NCBI GenBank assembly: GCA_947184155.2
Contig: CAMXCT020000803.1
Span: 145,427-209,426, forward strand
Direction of reading: 5' to 3'
DNA length: 64,000 nt
From: Cladocopium goreaui
Taxonomy: Eukaryota > Sar > Dinophyceae > Suessiales > Symbiodiniaceae
The notes under the pieces are model-generated. The model saw only the letters and a program-made list of their open reading frames with translations. It searched no databases and had not been told where the DNA came from. Position 1 is the first letter of the stretch. The number at the start of each line of letters is the position of its first letter. Shown piece by piece: positions 59,827 to 64,000 of the stretch. Both the position numbers and the translations under genes were made by a program.

Positions 59827-61973
59827 ATCATCCGCGTCGTGCTTTTCATCTATCGTATTAACCTTTGTTTCCAAACATGATTCAGTTTCAACTCAAACCC
59901 CGGCTTACGCAAAACCTATCTTTTGTGTCTCCTCTTCGTGTTTTTCTTCTGCGTCTTTCGTTGCAATGTGCTGGGCTCGTCTCTGCCCACGCCTTGCACA
60001 ACATGCGCGTGTTCTTTTTTGCTCCAATGTCCATTGTGGTGCTCACGATTGGTTTGCTCTCTCATTCTTACCTTTCTACGTTCCTCTACCTCATACAGGT
60101 GGCCTCTCCATCCACTTGCTTTTGTGCAGAACACCATTTACACGCATAACCTTTCTATGTATGGCCTTTTTCAAACACCTTGGTTCACACACTGTTTCGG
60201 TTTAAATTCAAGCCCTGGTTTACGCAAACACCATGCTTTGTGTAAAAGCGCATCTTCCTACTAAACAAAACGCTGATTCACAGGAACAAACGTGTTTTAA
60301 GTGTTTCACAGAAGCACCAAGTTTTACACAAACATCTAGACAAATCATGTTCTTGCTTCGCCTTTCCCTGCGTCCTCAGCTTCACGCTCTTGATTGGCTA
60401 GCTGGCTTGCTGTTGTCTAAGCTTTCTTGTGCCGCCGTTGCTTCGCCATGAATGTCCTACAAGGACTTTCTAGGGTTGACGCCCTGTATACACATTACAT
60501 TTTGGTTCAGCCAAAAGCTTTGCTGCACTCAAAACCACGCCTTACAATGTTCTTGCTGGGCCTCTGCAAGGGCTGCTTGCATCTTACAGGATAACTCTGT
60601 CTATGGTGGCCGGCGGAACACACCGAAGGCGGTTAAATATTCTGTTGGAATTGCGTTTCAGGGCCTACCAATGTTCAGACCCGACCAGCGTGCAAACTGT
60701 TTTCTATGCCGTTGTGCCTTCCAAAACGGGCTATCAATCACGCCACATTGAGGTTCCGCTCTAATTAACTTTTCTCGCCCAGACTGCCGAAGGTTGGATA
60801 GATTTCCGCGCGGCTTCTCTGTCCTGCTGAGCCGTCGACAAACGAGCCACTTTAGCCCATCCGAAGAGACATGCAGGTCATGTTATAGAGATCGTACTTA
60901 GCCAAAATCTCGAACAGTTTTGACAGACTAGCGTGCCCACCGACCAAAAAACCAATCCCACTCGCATATTTCAACATCGGTATGACATCGAAATATATTA
61001 ACCCGTAAGATTTTATCCAAACCCCTTTCTCCGGGAATGGCTCTGTTACTTTCACGACACAAGCCGATAGCCTAGCACGCAATGGTTCCCAACATACCAT
61101 GACAGGTCATCACGAGAACAACTCTTTACGAAACCTTTTCGATCACACACCGTCTCAACATACGTTACACACAAGACACATCTCCACTCCTGACAATTAC
61201 CATCGTCGCCGCCATCGACCATACCCAGAGGTGTTGCCACCACTCCATGCCGCAGGCCAATATTTCCTGGCCTCAGCAAACGCTACATCCGTTCAAATGC
61301 TTCCACAAAATTCACACGCCTGCTGCCACTGCATTCGGTCCATGGTATTCGCCAGCCGAGCCTCACTTTGCCAAGCCCCTTGAATTGTTACATCAACTTT
61401 CATCCATGTCAAACAAAAACTGCTAGAGGAACATCTCTCAGTCTCCAACAATGGCTGCCTGCATGTCACCCAGCTTCTTTCCCTCGCGTCCGAATACCAG
61501 CACAGTCCGGCGAGAGAAACAATTGCCCTAGCTGAGCCCCTGACATCGTCGCAGCTCTTGCAGCTTTGCAAGTGGTACCAGAATTTGCCGTCGCCGCAAA
61601 CTGACAGTACCAGCAGAGCAGAACTTGCAAAATTAAAGGGCCGGATAACCCCACAAGTCAACTTCTTCCAACAATCAGCAAAAGAAAGATAAAGACGGCA
61701 GGGGAAAAGCAGGAAAGAGAAAAGAGATGGTGACGGATTGGTGTTGATTAAGTATGATTAAGTCGTGCGTGGAAGAGTAAGTGTGAGTAAGTTGTGTGTG
61801 GACAAGTTGTGTTGTATGTATATAATGTACTGTAATATAATTCGAGGCAATGTAGTGTAGTGTAATGTAATGTAGTGTAGTGCTGTGTAAAGCAATGGAG
61901 TTGGGAGAGGAAGTGGGGAAACGTAAGGGGAAGGGTGAGTAGAAGGGCAGAGGTATGCGAGTGCATATGTGAG

Positions 61974-63275
61974 ATTGTGCCACGCCTGCCACGGCGTCAC
62001 GCGGCGACCAAACCAGACCAAGAGCGCCACCCAATGCCATGTGTGCCACACCTGCCAGGCAAAACGAAGGTGGATGTGAGTTGGTGCCACGCCTGCCACG
62101 CAAAACGACAATGGATGTTCGTTTGTGCTACGCCTGCCACGTGCAACGACGGTGGATGAGAGTTTCTGCCACGCCTGCCACGTGAAACGAAAGTGGATGT
62201 GAGATTGTGCCACGCCTGCCACGCGAAACGAAGGTGGATGTGAGATTGTGCCACGCCTGCCACGCAAAGTGCCGCGGCGCCAAAACGCGACCAAGCCAGC
62301 CCAAGCGCGCCACCCAGTGCCATGTGTGCCACGCCTGCCACGTGAAACCAAGGTGGATGGGAGATTGTGCCACGCCTGCCACGCGAAACGAAGGTGGATG
62401 TGAGATTCTGCCACGCCTGCCACGCAAAGTGCCGCGGCGCCAAAACGCGACCAAGCCAGCCCAAGCGCGCCACTGAGTGCCATAAGTGCCACGCCTGCCA
62501 CGCAAAACGAAGGTGGAGGTGAGTTTGTGCCACGCCTGCCACGTGAAACGAAGGTGGATGTGACTGTGTGCCAGGCCTGCCAGGCAAAGTGCCGCGGCGC
62601 CAAAACGCGACCAAGCCAGCCCAAGCGCGCCACCCAGTGCCATGTGTGCCACGCCTGCCACGTGAAACCAAGGTGGATGGGAGATTGTGCCACGCCTGCC
62701 ACGCGAAACGAATGTGGATGTAAGATTGTGCCACGCCTGCCACGCAAAGTGCCCCGGCGCCAAAACGCGACCAAGCCAGCCCAAGCGCGCCACTGAGTGC
62801 CATAAGTGCCACGCCTGCCACGCAAAACGAAGGTGGATGTGAGTTTGTGCCACGCCTGCCACGTGAAACGAAGGTGGATGTGAGTGTGTGCCACGCCTGC
62901 CACGCAAAGTGCCGCGGCGCCAAAACGCGACCAAGCCAGCCCAAGCGCGCCACCCAGTGCCATGTGTGCCACGCCTGCCAGGCAAAACGAAGGTGGATGC
63001 GAGAGTCTGCCACGCCTGCCACGCGAAACGAAGGTGGATGTGAGATTCTGCCACGCCTGCCACGCAAAGTGCCGCGGCGCCAAAACGCGACCAAGCCTGC
63101 CCAAGCGCGCCACTGAGTGCCATAAGTGCCACGCCTGCCACGCAAAACGAAGGTGGATGTGAGTCTGTGCCACGCCTGCCACGTGAAACGAAGGTGGATG
63201 TGAGATTGTGCCACGCCTGCCACGCAAAGTGCCGCGGCGCCAAAACACGACCAAGCCAGCCCAAGCGCGCCACCA
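61974..63275. repeat. GCCACGCCTGCCACG tandem array (copy 2) with 320-bp higher-order period
   Basis: Same family as 44,096-45,490 but 93 bp shorter. The block GTGCCACGCCTGCCACG(T/C)GAAAC with its downstream spacer recurs at 62,207, 62,527, 62,847 and 63,167, exactly 320 bp apart, a regularity that is blurred in copy 1 by deletions and insertions. Confidence 0.9.
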
Positions 63276-64000
63276 GGAAGGGAGGAGGAGGCGGAGGACG
63301 AGGAGCCCGGGATACAGAATCAAAAACAAGAACCCCACACAAAGTTGTGGGGAACTAACAGCCACTTGGTTGTCTCTAGTCGTCAAATGTGTCAAAAAAA
63401 TGTCCCATTTCAAATGCACAGCTCTCCCTCACCGTCATGTTTGCAACAACATGTTTTCCCCCAGGTTCAGCCACTCACCGGGATCGAGATTGTGCCTCTG
63501 CATGCACGCCAAAACTGCCCGCGTTCATCTTCTTGCCATCCAGCCTGCCAATAAGATACATCCTGCATCACAAAGAAAAAAAGAAGACAGCGTTCAAATG
63601 ACATGTGCACATCTCAGACTCTTTCTGCAAGTTTACATATGTATGCCACAAGTCACCCTCCCCTTCTATGCCTCCGCCGCCTTGTTGCCGTGCTGCGATT
63701 GAGGTGCTTCTGTTCCATCCTGATGTCAAGCTGTTCCAAAATTCTCCTGCTGCATCCACTTTTAATCGTGTCCCAGTCCAAATTGCTACATGAACGTCTT
63801 TCAATTTCCCACAGAGATTGCCTGCATGTCACCCAGTTTCTTCGCCTGGCGTCCGAAACTTAGCACAGCCCATACAAAGCTTCTCTTGCGCGGCAACAAA
63901 CAAGTGTCTAAGCTGAGCCCCTGACATCGTCGCAACTCTTGCAGCTTTGCAAGTGGTACCAGAATTTGCCATCGCCGCAAACTGACAGTACCACCAGAGC

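Larger units (their letters stand above)
55016..64000 (+). repeat. Segmental duplication, copy 2 (continues past the window)
   Basis: Matches 36,915-46,215. The final bases (ACCACCAGAGC) correspond to 46,205-46,215. The 56,634-61,973 part equals the gene-poor 38,532-44,095 of copy 1. Confidence 0.95.

Noticed and set aside
61675-63419. Equivalent long ORFs in copy 2
   Set aside because: Same array effect; frames are rearranged relative to copy 1, which a selected gene would not tolerate.
1-64000. tRNA, rRNA or snRNA genes
   Set aside because: No conserved rRNA segment or tRNA cloverleaf with A and B boxes was seen by eye; a dedicated covariance search was not possible.

Overview
This window looks like nuclear DNA of a dinoflagellate, probably of the Symbiodiniaceae type. 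Both terminal-repeat copies of a tyrosine-recombinase retrotransposon carry an 18/21 match to the dinoflagellate spliced leader, including the 15-nt core CCATTTTGGCTCAAG followed directly by GT. The transposon genes have very short introns (about 46-150 nt), one of them GC-AG with a direct repeat at its ends. There are no bacterial operons, and no rRNA, tRNA or CRISPR locus that I can see. Almost everything recognisable is mobile or repetitive DNA, and all recognisable genes lie on the minus strand.

Region 1 (57-19,905) is one complete Ty1/copia-class LTR retrotransposon on the minus strand. It has 5-bp target duplications (TTGAA), about 544-bp LTRs that are nearly identical, a primer-binding site, a polypurine tract, gag, a pol with protease, DD35E integrase, RT and RNase H, a roughly 900-residue C-terminal extension and a small membrane/Cys ORF near the 3' LTR. 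A second, unrelated element sits inside its pol gene at 5,233-14,387. This is a DIRS-type retrotransposon with split direct repeats, a tyrosine recombinase, a CCCH gag-like ORF and an RT/RNase H polyprotein. Both elements carry a similar, very divergent methyltransferase-like module.

Region 2 (about 21.4-38.5 kb) reads as a large Helitron. From 34,484 down to 24,399, eight open exons encode SAP-like repeats, zinc fingers and a DUF6570-like domain. They continue with a HUH/Y2 Rep nuclease (H-G-H at 30,605-30,613; two Tyr at 29,051-29,065) and a PIF1-type helicase. Six of the seven junctions can be spliced in frame. Upstream in the same orientation lies an RPA-like OB-fold gene (38,132-36,120). 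Downstream are an ADP-ribosyltransferase-fold-like ORF and an unrecognised ORF that may be cargo. No Helitron termini could be fixed.

Region 3 (36.9-64.0 kb) is repeat-dominated. A segment starting inside the RPA-like gene (36,915) reappears from 55,016 to the end of the window at about 99.8% identity outside arrays. The simplest reading is a head-to-tail tandem duplication with an 18.1-kb unit, of which copy 2 is only partly inside the window. Between and within the copies lie several tandem arrays: a GCCACGCCTGCCACG array with a 320-bp higher-order period, a 40-bp array, a 12/24-bp array, 186-bp repeats arranged as 372-bp dimers, and a 65-bp satellite that ends exactly at the duplication breakpoint. 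No confident protein gene was found in 38.6-55.0 kb; long ORFs there are products of tandem repeats.
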